Both the position numbers and the translations under genes were made by a program. Positions 13,089-19,554 of a DNA stretch of 19,554 nucleotides are shown here, piece after piece. The notes beneath the pieces were generated by a model that had not been told where the DNA came from, ran no database searches, and was given only the letters and a program-made list of their open reading frames with translations. Positions within the stretch are counted from its first letter, which is position 1, and each line of letters starts with the position of its first letter. This DNA comes from Acidobacteriota bacterium (GTDB lineage Bacteria > Acidobacteriota > Terriglobia > UBA7540), in contig PLWR01000333.1 of the NCBI GenBank assembly GCA_003165615.1, positions 1 to 19,554 of the forward strand, in the 5' to 3' direction.

Positions 13089-15770
13089 ATGAACTCACAA
13101 AAAATGAAGCCGGTGCTCACAGTGTTGGCGGGATGTTGCATTTACCTTTGCATCCAGGCCAACCGGGCGCAAGCATGGCCCGGACAGAATCCTCCGCCCC
13201 CAGCCCCCCCGCCGCCGCAACAGACTCTCTGGCTCATTCCCCACACGCACTGGGAAGGCGCGGTATTCAAGACTCGCGAAGAGTATCTTGAAATCGGGCT
13301 TCCCCACATTCTCACCGCGCTAACCCTTTTGCGCGCCCATCCCGAGTACCGGTTTGTTCTGGACCAGGTGGCGTACGTTCGACCATTCCTCGAGAGATAT
13401 CCGGAGCAGGCCGCGGCGTTTCGCCAATATGTGACGGAGGGACGGCTTCAGATCGTCTGCGGAAATGACGTCATGCTGGACGTCAACATGCCCAGCGGCG
13501 AATCGTGGGTGCGGCAGGTACTTTACGGTAAGGGCTATTACCGCGACAAGCTGGGCGTGGACGTCACCGTGGGCTGGGGACTCGACACCTTTGGCCACCA
13601 CGCGCAAATGCCGCAGCTATTGAAACTGGGAGGATACCACTCCTATTGGTTCCAGCGCGGCGTTCCGGGAGATGCAACCCCTTCTGAATTTGAGTGGCAA
13701 GGCTTGGATGGCACTAGAATCCCCGCTTTCTGGCTGCCGCTTTCCTATGGATTGTTCATGCCCGCGCCCAAAGATCCCTACACCTTTGCGCACTATGCCC
13801 AGGGGGAATGGGATGCTCTGGGCCGTTATTCACGCTGGAATGATCGTGTGGCCCTGGTGGGCGCGGATGTCAGCGAGCCGGAGGAGGCACTTCCGGGTTT
13901 GGTGAAGGGATTCAATGATAGCAGGGGGGCGCCGTTTCAACTGCGTTTCGGCGTGCCGTCGGATTACGCGGCGGCGGTGGCACAGCGCCTGAATCAGCCC
14001 GTGATATCCGGCGAATTGAACCCGGTGTTTCAGGGAGTCTACAGCACACGCATTGAGTTGAAGCAATGGGTGCGGCGCCTTGAAGACGTACTGACCAACG
14101 CGGAAAAGCTCACCGCGATGGCGGGCGCGGTGGGCGCGGCATCGAGTTGGTTTGACTCCATGAAGGCCTGGGAACCCGTGCTGTTCAATCAGGCGCATGA
14201 CCTGATGTCGGGAACAATGGTGGACAAGGTCTACAACGAGACCATTCGCGGATATGAATTCTCCCAAGACCTTGGTAACGAGCAGGGTGACGCCGAAATA
14301 AACGCTATCGCGGCCCGCATGGACACGCGCATGGACGGCATTCCGGTCGTGGTTTTCAACACCCTGGGTTGGGCGCGGACCGACATCGCGCAAGTTGAGG
14401 TTGGCTCGATCGGACCTGATGTTCATGGATTTCAAATGCGTGATTCTTCCGGCGCCGATGTGCCGGTGCAATATCTTGAAACGCAACATTACGACGATGG
14501 GAGTATTAAGGATGCGAAGGTCGCCTTCCTCGCCCATGACGTGCCCGCTTTCGGCTATGCCGTGTATCAAATTGCTCCGTCGGAATCAGGGTCATCTGGT
14601 GGCAAGAAGCAGGATGCCAGCCCTACTCCCGCATCCTCCTGGCACCAGGACACGGGTTCGATTGAAAATGAATACTATCGCTTGACCTTTGATCTTTGGA
14701 CAGGAGCGATGAAGGAGTTGTACGACAAGGTTGCCCATTGGGATGTGCTGGGCGGGCGACCGGGTAACATCGTGGCGCGTGAGCCGGATGGTGGTGACCT
14801 CTGGGAGCTCTATGGAACCCTGAATGGTGGCCGGCTTACGGCGATGACCCGCAAGTCGGGTATTCCGGCCGGCCCGCAGGTGCGTTTCAGCGATGAGCAG
14901 GTAGGCGGCAGCGGGTTAACGTCGTCGGGGGCGGTCTTGTCCCAATTCAGCCTGTCCCATCCCTTTGGCGAGGGAAGCTTTGCCACCACCGTGCGCATCT
15001 ATCCCGGAATGCGTCGCATCGACATTCAAACGCGGTTGGTAAACAACGATAAGTTTGTTCGCTACCGCCTGCTGATGCCCACCTCCATTGCCAACGGCCG
15101 GCGGTTTGACGAGATTCCCTTCGGAGCCATCGAGCGGCCGCAGGAGCAGGAGTTTCCCGCACAGAATTGGGTGGATTACGGCGATGGCAGCAAAGGAATT
15201 GCGTTACTGAACCGCGGCCTGCCGGGCAACAACGTAGCTGGCGGGACTTTGATGCTCTCGTTGCTGCGCTCAGCGCGGATTTCAGCTTACCCGTTCATTG
15301 GGGGATTCGAGCCGGGAGTGTCATCTGACCTGGGCCTGGAGCTCGGGGTCGAGAGGACCTCTGATTACGCCCTTGTCCCTCATGCCGGAGACTGGCGCGA
15401 CGCCGAGGTGTACAAGGCCGGAGATGAGTTCAATCATCCCCTGTTGGCGCGCAAAGTGAGCGTGCACGGGGGGGGATTGCCCCGGCGTTGGGGGTTGCTG
15501 GAAGTTTCCGCGCCCAATGTTGTGGCCTCGGCGTTGATGCCGGGCGGCGAGGGCAGCGTCATGCTGAGGATTTACGAGGCGTCCGGGAGGCCCGCGAACG
15601 GGGTCGAGATCAAAGTCCATGTTCCGGTCAGCAGCGCTTCTGAGACCAACCTGTTGGGGGATGAAATCCGGCCATTGCCCGCTTCCCAGGATACTTTGCA
15701 TCTTGACCTGCGTCCCTGCGAAATCAAGACGCTGAAGCTGAAGTTGCATCCACCTGAGGCAAGCAAGTAG
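13089..15770 (+). CDS. Exported GH38 alpha-mannosidase
   Basis: An 893-residue glycoside hydrolase family 38 protein, expected to cleave terminal alpha-linked mannose with retention and a bound zinc. The N-terminus is a signal peptide (hydrophobic core VLTVLAGCCIYLCIQA), then a proline-rich linker (residues ~34-45) and the catalytic alpha/beta domain. The nucleophile is Asp166 in GWGLDTFGHHAQMPQLL. A zinc His lies in FNQAHDLMSGTMVDKVYNE (His370). The first zinc motif reads PHTHWEGA: Glu56 replaces the Asp of the common bacterial HxHWD. The long beta-rich C-terminal half (TGSIENEYYRLTFD onward) matches the family. The gene follows the isomerase by 57 bases with no strong ribosome-binding site; a second ATG at 13104 is possible. 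Export implies that mannosides are cut outside the cytoplasm. Confidence 0.93.
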   Translation: MNSQKMKPVLTVLAGCCIYLCIQANRAQAWPGQNPPPPAPPPPQQTLWLIPHTHWEGAVFKTREEYLEIGLPHILTALTLLRAHPEYRFVLDQVAYVRPFLERYPEQAAAFRQYVTEGRLQIVCGNDVMLDVNMPSGESWVRQVLYGKGYYRDKLGVDVTVGWGLDTFGHHAQMPQLLKLGGYHSYWFQRGVPGDATPSEFEWQGLDGTRIPAFWLPLSYGLFMPAPKDPYTFAHYAQGEWDALGRYSRWNDRVALVGADVSEPEEALPGLVKGFNDSRGAPFQLRFGVPSDYAAAVAQRLNQPVISGELNPVFQGVYSTRIELKQWVRRLEDVLTNAEKLTAMAGAVGAASSWFDSMKAWEPVLFNQAHDLMSGTMVDKVYNETIRGYEFSQDLGNEQGDAEINAIAARMDTRMDGIPVVVFNTLGWARTDIAQVEVGSIGPDVHGFQMRDSSGADVPVQYLETQHYDDGSIKDAKVAFLAHDVPAFGYAVYQIAPSESGSSGGKKQDASPTPASSWHQDTGSIENEYYRLTFDLWTGAMKELYDKVAHWDVLGGRPGNIVAREPDGGDLWELYGTLNGGRLTAMTRKSGIPAGPQVRFSDEQVGGSGLTSSGAVLSQFSLSHPFGEGSFATTVRIYPGMRRIDIQTRLVNNDKFVRYRLLMPTSIANGRRFDEIPFGAIERPQEQEFPAQNWVDYGDGSKGIALLNRGLPGNNVAGGTLMLSLLRSARISAYPFIGGFEPGVSSDLGLELGVERTSDYALVPHAGDWRDAEVYKAGDEFNHPLLARKVSVHGGGLPRRWGLLEVSAPNVVASALMPGGEGSVMLRIYEASGRPANGVEIKVHVPVSSASETNLLGDEIRPLPASQDTLHLDLRPCEIKTLKLKLHPPEASK

Positions 15771-15930
15771 GTCCAGCGCCGGATTCCCCCTCCCTGAATT
15801 GTCATACGGCCGTGGCGCATCACTGGGGCCTGCTGCAACAAGGCAATGGCGCGGTCATCAGGCGAACAAAATAGAGCAACCTGCGCAGGCGTGTGTTATA
15901 AAATCCGCGCTTGTCTTGTCCATTCCGTAT

Positions 15931-15936
15931 AAGGAG
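15931..15936 (+). promoter_or_regulatory. Ribosome-binding site deciding the long cyclase start
   Basis: AAGGAG nine bases before ATG 15946; it rules out the open extension back to 15799. A TATAAA at 15897-15902 and a CCTGCGCAGG palindrome at 15880-15889 lie just upstream and may belong to its promoter and an operator; no -35 box is clear. Confidence 0.7.
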
Positions 15937-15945
15937 ATAACCAAC

Positions 15946-16872
15946 ATGGCATCCGCTTCTGAAATGGCGAGGACCAACCAGGCTGACGTCCTGAAGATGA
16001 TGCAAACTCTTTCCAACTGGGGACGGTGGGGGAAGGATGACCAGTTGGGAGCGCTCAATCTCATTACGCCGGAAAAGAGAAAGGAGGCTGCCGCACTGGT
16101 CAAGGAGGGGCTGTCCATTTCTCTTGCGCGCAATGCCGTCAAGGTCAGAGTTGGCCCATCGGCTCCCTTCGAACATCGCATGGTGCAAACGGGTTTGACC
16201 CCGGGGTCAGAATGGTCCGGCGACGTGTATAGCGTGCAATTTCACGGCTTCACGCATACCCACGTAGACGCCCTCTGCCACATCTTCCACCAGGGCCATA
16301 TGTACAACGGCTATTGCCAGGAGGAGGTGACGGAAAAGGGGGCGGCGAAGCTCTCCGTGCTCGCGATGAAAGACGGAATTCTTACCCGTGGAGTCCTGAT
16401 GGATTTTCCCCGCCTCTTCGGGGTGAACTATTTGAAGGGCGATCGCCCCATCTACCCGGAAGACATTGAGGCATGGCAAAAGAAAACGGGAGTGGCCGTG
16501 GGAAGCGGCGATGCGGTGATCATTCGCACCGGACGTTGGGCGCGCTGGGAGGCCGAAGGCGAGTGGGATATTGAAAAAGACTCGGCAGGCGTACACGTCT
16601 CCTGCATGCCCTGGTTCCGGGAAAAGGATGTGGCGCTGCTGGGAAGCGATCTCGCCATGGACGTGATGCCCTCGCGGGTGGAGGGAATCCCCATGCCCGT
16701 CCACCTCGTGACCATCGTGGCCATGGGTGTGCCCATCCTCGACGTTTGCGATTTGGAACCCCTCAGCAAAGCCACCGCGAGCCGCAATCGCTGTGACTTC
16801 CTCTTGACGATGGCTCCGCTCGCGGTCGAGGGCGGAACGGGCTCGCCGATCAACGCGACCGCTACTTTTTAA
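15946..16872 (+). CDS. Cyclase-family hydrolase, long form
   Basis: A 308-residue member of the cyclase / kynurenine formamidase-like metal hydrolase family (COG1878), which hydrolyses amide or lactone-type bonds. Opening residues WGRWGKDDQLGALNLITPEKR are typical of the longer members. The metal segment reads HGFTHTHVDALCH (100-112). His106, Asp108 and His112 match the canonical HxGTHxDxxxH, while the first His and the Gly of that motif are replaced by Phe102 and His104. FTHTHVDALCH appears to be a subfamily version, and His100 or His104 could provide the missing ligand. The substrate cannot be told. It is convergent with the DMT transporter gene, which belongs with a second cyclase gene. 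Confidence 0.87.
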   Translation: MASASEMARTNQADVLKMMQTLSNWGRWGKDDQLGALNLITPEKRKEAAALVKEGLSISLARNAVKVRVGPSAPFEHRMVQTGLTPGSEWSGDVYSVQFHGFTHTHVDALCHIFHQGHMYNGYCQEEVTEKGAAKLSVLAMKDGILTRGVLMDFPRLFGVNYLKGDRPIYPEDIEAWQKKTGVAVGSGDAVIIRTGRWARWEAEGEWDIEKDSAGVHVSCMPWFREKDVALLGSDLAMDVMPSRVEGIPMPVHLVTIVAMGVPILDVCDLEPLSKATASRNRCDFLLTMAPLAVEGGTGSPINATATF

Positions 16873-16957
16873 GGCCACGTTTCAGGACAGCTCCAGCGGG
16901 AAGCGATTCTCGCTGAACGCCTGAATCAGGCTATGCCGGAGCAGGGAGCAGGCATTC

Positions 16958-17401
16958 CTATTTTACGTGGGTTGCCAGGAGCACGCCGCCGACCATCACC
17001 GCTGCCCCGAAGATGTTCATCAAGGACACGCGCTGGGTGGGGGAGCCGAGCCATCCAAAGTGTGACAGGATCATTCCGCCCAGAACCTGGCCGGCAATCA
17101 AGGTAATGAAGACGCTTTGCGCGCCCACCCGGGGGATGATCCACGCAATTGCAAACACCAGGCAAGCACCCAGTACGCCGGCAGTGAACAGAGCGGGATG
17201 AACGTCCTTAAGTCTGTTCAGGGCTCCGGAACGCCAGCCGGTGGCGCCGATGATGATGGCGGTAAGCGCCCCGATGCACCAGAACAAGCCATTGGCAACC
17301 CGGGGATTACCCATCGCGCTGCCGACCTTGCCGTTCATGGCCAAATGAACGGCGAGCACTACTCCCAGAAAAATCGTAATGGCGTAGTCGGAAGCCCTCA
17401 T
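16958..17401 (-). CDS. DMT-superfamily transporter, YdcZ (DUF606) type
   Basis: A 147-residue inner-membrane protein with about five predicted helices and very little soluble sequence, as in the YdcZ/DUF606 half-size DMT transporters. It begins MRASDYAITIFLGVVLAVHLAMNG, where the early NG-KVGSAMGNP segment is family-like, and contains GQVLGGMILSHFGWLG and the closing FGAAVMVGGVLLATHVK. Such proteins usually work as dimers and often as exporters or metabolite permeases; the substrate is unknown. ATG 17401 has a perfect AAGGAGG upstream, so the open extension to 17563, which would overlap the cyclase gene, is rejected. It is last in the minus-strand series after the cyclase gene. Confidence 0.87.
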   Translation of the reverse strand: MRASDYAITIFLGVVLAVHLAMNGKVGSAMGNPRVANGLFWCIGALTAIIIGATGWRSGALNRLKDVHPALFTAGVLGACLVFAIAWIIPRVGAQSVFITLIAGQVLGGMILSHFGWLGSPTQRVSLMNIFGAAVMVGGVLLATHVK

Positions 17402-17407
17402 GGCTTT

Positions 17408-17414
17408 CCTCCTT
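17408..17414 (-). promoter_or_regulatory. Strong ribosome-binding site of the DMT transporter
   Basis: AAGGAGG on the minus strand, six bases before ATG 17401; it fixes the start. Confidence 0.8.
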
Positions 17415-17475
17415 GCTTGCCGGGGTGCGAATGTTTCACACCTCTGATAAGTCGATGACGATACTTCCCAACCTC

Positions 17476-17505
17476 GGAGGCGCAGAGCCTCCAAACCAGC
17501 GCTAC
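17476..17505 (-). repeat. GTAGCGC-headed GGAGGC hairpin repeat
   Basis: On the minus strand GTAGCGC (17505-17499) is followed by TGGTTT and a hairpin with arms GGAGGC/GCCTCC (17492-17487, 17481-17476) around TCTGC. It lies between the cyclase and transporter genes. The head is shared with the CTGTTCTG repeats, but the body differs. Confidence 0.6.
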
Positions 17506-17540
17506 TCCTCGCCCGTAACCATCGGATCAGCGCCTCCTGC

Positions 17541-18227
17541 CTAGCCTTTGGGCACGAAGGCAACTGCTCTTACCCAGGCCCCGTCGCCCTCTTTCAGGTT
17601 GATGGGAAGGGCCATGACATAAACTTCCTTCCCCACAATCTTGTCCAGGTTCGTCAACAATTCCAAAATGATGGGATATTCCTTCAGGTTGTCAAACACC
17701 CTCGGGTGGTCGACAAGAGTGGGGTCTGTCGAGGGCACGTCCATGCCTACGATGGAGAGCTTGTGCGCCAGGATCCAATCAACGCCATCCTCGGAAAAGT
17801 GCGGATGCTTCAAATCGAAGTAGACAGGATCGAAGGGTTTGGTATAACGGTCCCAGCCGGTGTGAATCAGAATGCCGTCACCATCGGCAACGCCCCGCTT
17901 TTCAAAATCCGCGGCCGTGAACAAATCTCCCAGCTTCTTTTCGGTGAAATCCAGAACCTTGCACCAGCCGTAGTACCGGGATAGCGGGATTCCATCCAGC
18001 TTATCGCCCTGGTAGTTGAAGTGATAGGGCGCATCCGTGTGCGTGCCCTGGTGTCCCGACATGCTGAATAACTTCATATTGGTAGGTTCGCGCGTGCCGT
18101 GAACGCGGTTCAGGACCAGCCAGTTGCGGATGATACACCGGGGTTCCCCGCTCCAAATGGGCATGTCGTCGAAGACGGGGAGCGACAGGTCCACCATCGT
18201 CATATTTGCGAAAGGGTCAGTTTTCAT
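17541..18227 (-). CDS. Cyclase-family hydrolase, short form (kynurenine formamidase-like)
   Basis: A 228-residue metal-dependent hydrolase of the cyclase family. The canonical motif is complete in SGHQGTHTDAPYHF: His59, His63, Asp65 and His69. The strand opening MVDLSLPVFDDMPIWSG, ILIHTGWDRY, VGMDVPSTDP and the ending KEGDGAWVRAVAF are typical. It would open a cyclic or N-acyl substrate such as a formamide or lactone; kynurenine itself is not implied, since no tryptophan-degradation genes are near. ATG 18227 has AGGAGG at 18241-18236. It lies 115 bases after the Ldh-family gene, with a strong hairpin repeat between, and before the YdcZ-type transporter. It differs greatly in length and motif from the long cyclase at 15946, so it is not a recent duplicate. 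Confidence 0.92.
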   Translation of the reverse strand: MKTDPFANMTMVDLSLPVFDDMPIWSGEPRCIIRNWLVLNRVHGTREPTNMKLFSMSGHQGTHTDAPYHFNYQGDKLDGIPLSRYYGWCKVLDFTEKKLGDLFTAADFEKRGVADGDGILIHTGWDRYTKPFDPVYFDLKHPHFSEDGVDWILAHKLSIVGMDVPSTDPTLVDHPRVFDNLKEYPIILELLTNLDKIVGKEVYVMALPINLKEGDGAWVRAVAFVPKG

Positions 18228-18249
18228 GTGTGAATCCTCCTGTTAAGAA

Positions 18250-18336
18250 GTGTAATCAGACCTGTTCTGTAGGTCCGCGGATTTTCCTTGCCCATCGGGT
18301 ACGAGCCGCGGACCTACAGAACAGGTCGCGCTACAC
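18250..18336. repeat. GTAGCGC-headed repeat, inverted pair forming a long hairpin
   Basis: Two copies face each other. Arms 18259-18280 and 18306-18327 are perfectly complementary over 22 bases (GACCTGTTCTGTAGGTCC plus GCGG), extending to 31 bases (18250-18280, 18306-18336) with four mismatches around a 25-base loop. It fills the space between the Ldh-family stop and the ribosome-binding site of the next gene. A hairpin this stable could stop or protect the upstream transcript. Confidence 0.85.
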
Positions 18337-18341
18337 CCGCT

Positions 18342-19406
18342 TCAGGTTCGATCGGCGGCGGCTGGCGGCGAGGGCCATTCCACCCCCAGCGAGTGGGCGG
18401 ACTTCACAATGGCATCCCACGTCGCATCGTCGAGAGGAATTCCGTTCTGCTTCCGGGCGCTGGCGGTGCGGGACTCCGGTTCGCCCGGCATGAGCACTTC
18501 CTCGAAACCCTCGGCGGGTTGGCTCGATTTCACGTAACTGCGCATCTCCTCGATGAGTTCGTAGAAATGCTCCCCGGGCATGAAAGCAGAGGCGTCAATC
18601 ACGATGAAGCCCACGCCATTGCCGGGCTGATCGACGGTGATGTTGAGTCCGGCAAGGGCCCCTCCCATCACCTCGACAAGCAGAGAGAGGGCAAACCCCC
18701 GGTAACCACTTTCTCTGCCAAACGGGAGAATCGCTCCCATGGGCGGGCCGTAAAAACTGGCGGGGTCGGTGCTGGGCTTTCCCTGAGCATCCACAATCCA
18801 CCCTTCGGGCAGCGCCTTTTTGCGATCGCGGTAAACTCGAATTTTCCCCTCAGGCGAAGAGGCCGTGGAAAAATCCGCCACGATGGGTTCGCCAGCGCCC
18901 GCTGGGAAGGCGAAGGAAATGGGATTGGTCGCCAGACGCGGTTCACGCCCTCCCCACGGAAGCACAAAGTGGCCGTGGATGGGAGAGTTGCAAAAGCCCA
19001 GGGCAAGGAATCCCTGGCGGGCGGCGAACTCCGTATAAGCGCCCAGGCGTCCGATATGGCCGCAGCGTTGGGCCACCACGCAGGCAGTGTGGTGCTCGCG
19101 CGCCTTGGCCACTGCCACTTCCATGGCCCGCATGGCGCCCACCTGGCCAAAGTTCCATCCGCAATCCACCGCTGCCGTGGTCTCCGTTTCCTTCGCCACC
19201 ACCACCCGCGCCGCGGGCTTAATCTCCCCCTTCCGGATTTCATTCACGTATTGCGGAATCCGGATCAAGCCGTGGGAATCGACTCCCAGGAGGTTCGCGT
19301 CCACCAAGTGGTCCGCCACAATGGCGGCGTCTGCCGAGGGGGAACCGCCGGCTTCAAAAACCTTCTGGGTGAATTTCCGTAATTCGTTCTCAGGGTATAC
19401 GGGCAT
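18342..19406 (-). CDS. Ldh-family (malate/L-lactate dehydrogenase type) oxidoreductase
   Basis: A 354-residue NAD(P)-dependent oxidoreductase of the Ldh2/MDH2 family (YlbC, ureidoglycolate dehydrogenase and sulfolactate dehydrogenase relatives), unrelated to classical Rossmann-fold lactate dehydrogenases. Signatures are the catalytic-region DSHGLIRIPQY (His45), RCGHIGRLGAYTEFAARQG (His117), ATNPISFAFPAG, VADFSTAS and ESGYRGFALSLLVEVMGGAL. Length is normal. It would oxidise a 2-hydroxy acid or reduce a 2-keto acid in the cytoplasm; the exact acid is not readable. ATG 19406 has only a weak GAGG-type site. It is the first gene of the minus-strand series with the short cyclase and the YdcZ transporter, so its substrate may be the product of cyclase ring opening. 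Confidence 0.92.
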   Translation of the reverse strand: MPVYPENELRKFTQKVFEAGGSPSADAAIVADHLVDANLLGVDSHGLIRIPQYVNEIRKGEIKPAARVVVAKETETTAAVDCGWNFGQVGAMRAMEVAVAKAREHHTACVVAQRCGHIGRLGAYTEFAARQGFLALGFCNSPIHGHFVLPWGGREPRLATNPISFAFPAGAGEPIVADFSTASSPEGKIRVYRDRKKALPEGWIVDAQGKPSTDPASFYGPPMGAILPFGRESGYRGFALSLLVEVMGGALAGLNITVDQPGNGVGFIVIDASAFMPGEHFYELIEEMRSYVKSSQPAEGFEEVLMPGEPESRTASARKQNGIPLDDATWDAIVKSAHSLGVEWPSPPAAADRT

Positions 19407-19500
19407 ATCGATGAGGCCTCGCTTCCAGGCAATAGCCAGGATTTCTAATCACGGATCAGGAAGGGCGCGGCTTTAGAGCTTGCGGAAAAACGCCCCAAGG

Positions 19501-19534
19501 CTGTCATCCTGAGCGAAGCGAAGGACCCCTGTAT
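19501..19534 (+). repeat. TGTCATCCTGAGCGAAGCGAA dispersed repeat
   Basis: CTGTCATCCTGAGCGAAGCG followed by AAGGACCCCTGTAT. I recall this wording as a very common intergenic repeat in Acidobacteriota and some other genomes. It sits at the right end of the window, upstream of the Ldh-family gene. No second copy lies in this window. Confidence 0.6.
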
Positions 19535-19554
19535 TTGAATTTTCAAGCAAATAC

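Noticed and set aside
15799..15945. Longer N-terminus for the long cyclase
   Set aside because: AAGGAG sits before ATG 15946, and family-like sequence starts soon after it.
16207..16878. 223-residue His-rich open frame on minus
   Set aside because: Antisense to the long cyclase; composition is a reading-frame shadow.
17402..17563. Longer N-terminus for the YdcZ-type transporter
   Set aside because: It overlaps the cyclase gene, reads through a hairpin repeat, and AAGGAGG clearly marks ATG 17401.

Overview
The window is about 60% GC, densely coding, and carries several families of short dispersed palindromic or octamer repeats between genes. Together with a small LRKSPT-type hypothetical protein and a closing TGTCATCCTGAGCGAAGCG repeat, this suggests an uncultured soil or sediment bacterium, most likely Acidobacteriota. 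That is inference from repeat and gene style; there is no rRNA or marker gene to settle it.

Left part (1-4900): a Cys/Met-metabolism PLP enzyme; a minus-strand DUF433 antitoxin / DUF5615 PIN-like toxin pair between two palindromic repeats that look like one family; a short, probably truncated hypothetical with a good sigma70-like promoter; a DUF1648 membrane protein; and a minus-strand MOT1-type molybdate/sulfate transporter. The start of the transporter lies inside a two-way array of GATCGGGA octamers.

Middle part (4900-15770): a carbohydrate-use region. It has a secreted glycosidase-like TIM-barrel protein, a convergent sugar-porter MFS transporter, then a plus-strand series: a 2-hydroxyacid dehydrogenase and a Gfo/Idh/MocA oxidoreductase that overlap by ATGA, a class II aldolase homologue with altered active-site residues, a D-lyxose/D-mannose isomerase, and an exported GH38 alpha-mannosidase. 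The simplest reading is that mannosides are cleaved outside the cytoplasm, the sugar is imported, and mannose or lyxose is isomerised to the ketose. The aldolase-like protein and the two dehydrogenases would act on later or related intermediates. No sugar kinase and no regulator gene is present in the window.

Right part (15770-19554): a long-form cyclase-family hydrolase on plus. Facing it on minus is an Ldh-family oxidoreductase, then a second, canonical cyclase-family hydrolase, then a YdcZ-type DMT transporter. This looks like a small-molecule (hydroxy acid / lactone / amide) module. A GTAGCGC-headed hairpin repeat family recurs at several gene boundaries from 7054 to 18336.

No tRNA, rRNA, CRISPR array, transposase, integrase or phage gene was recognised.
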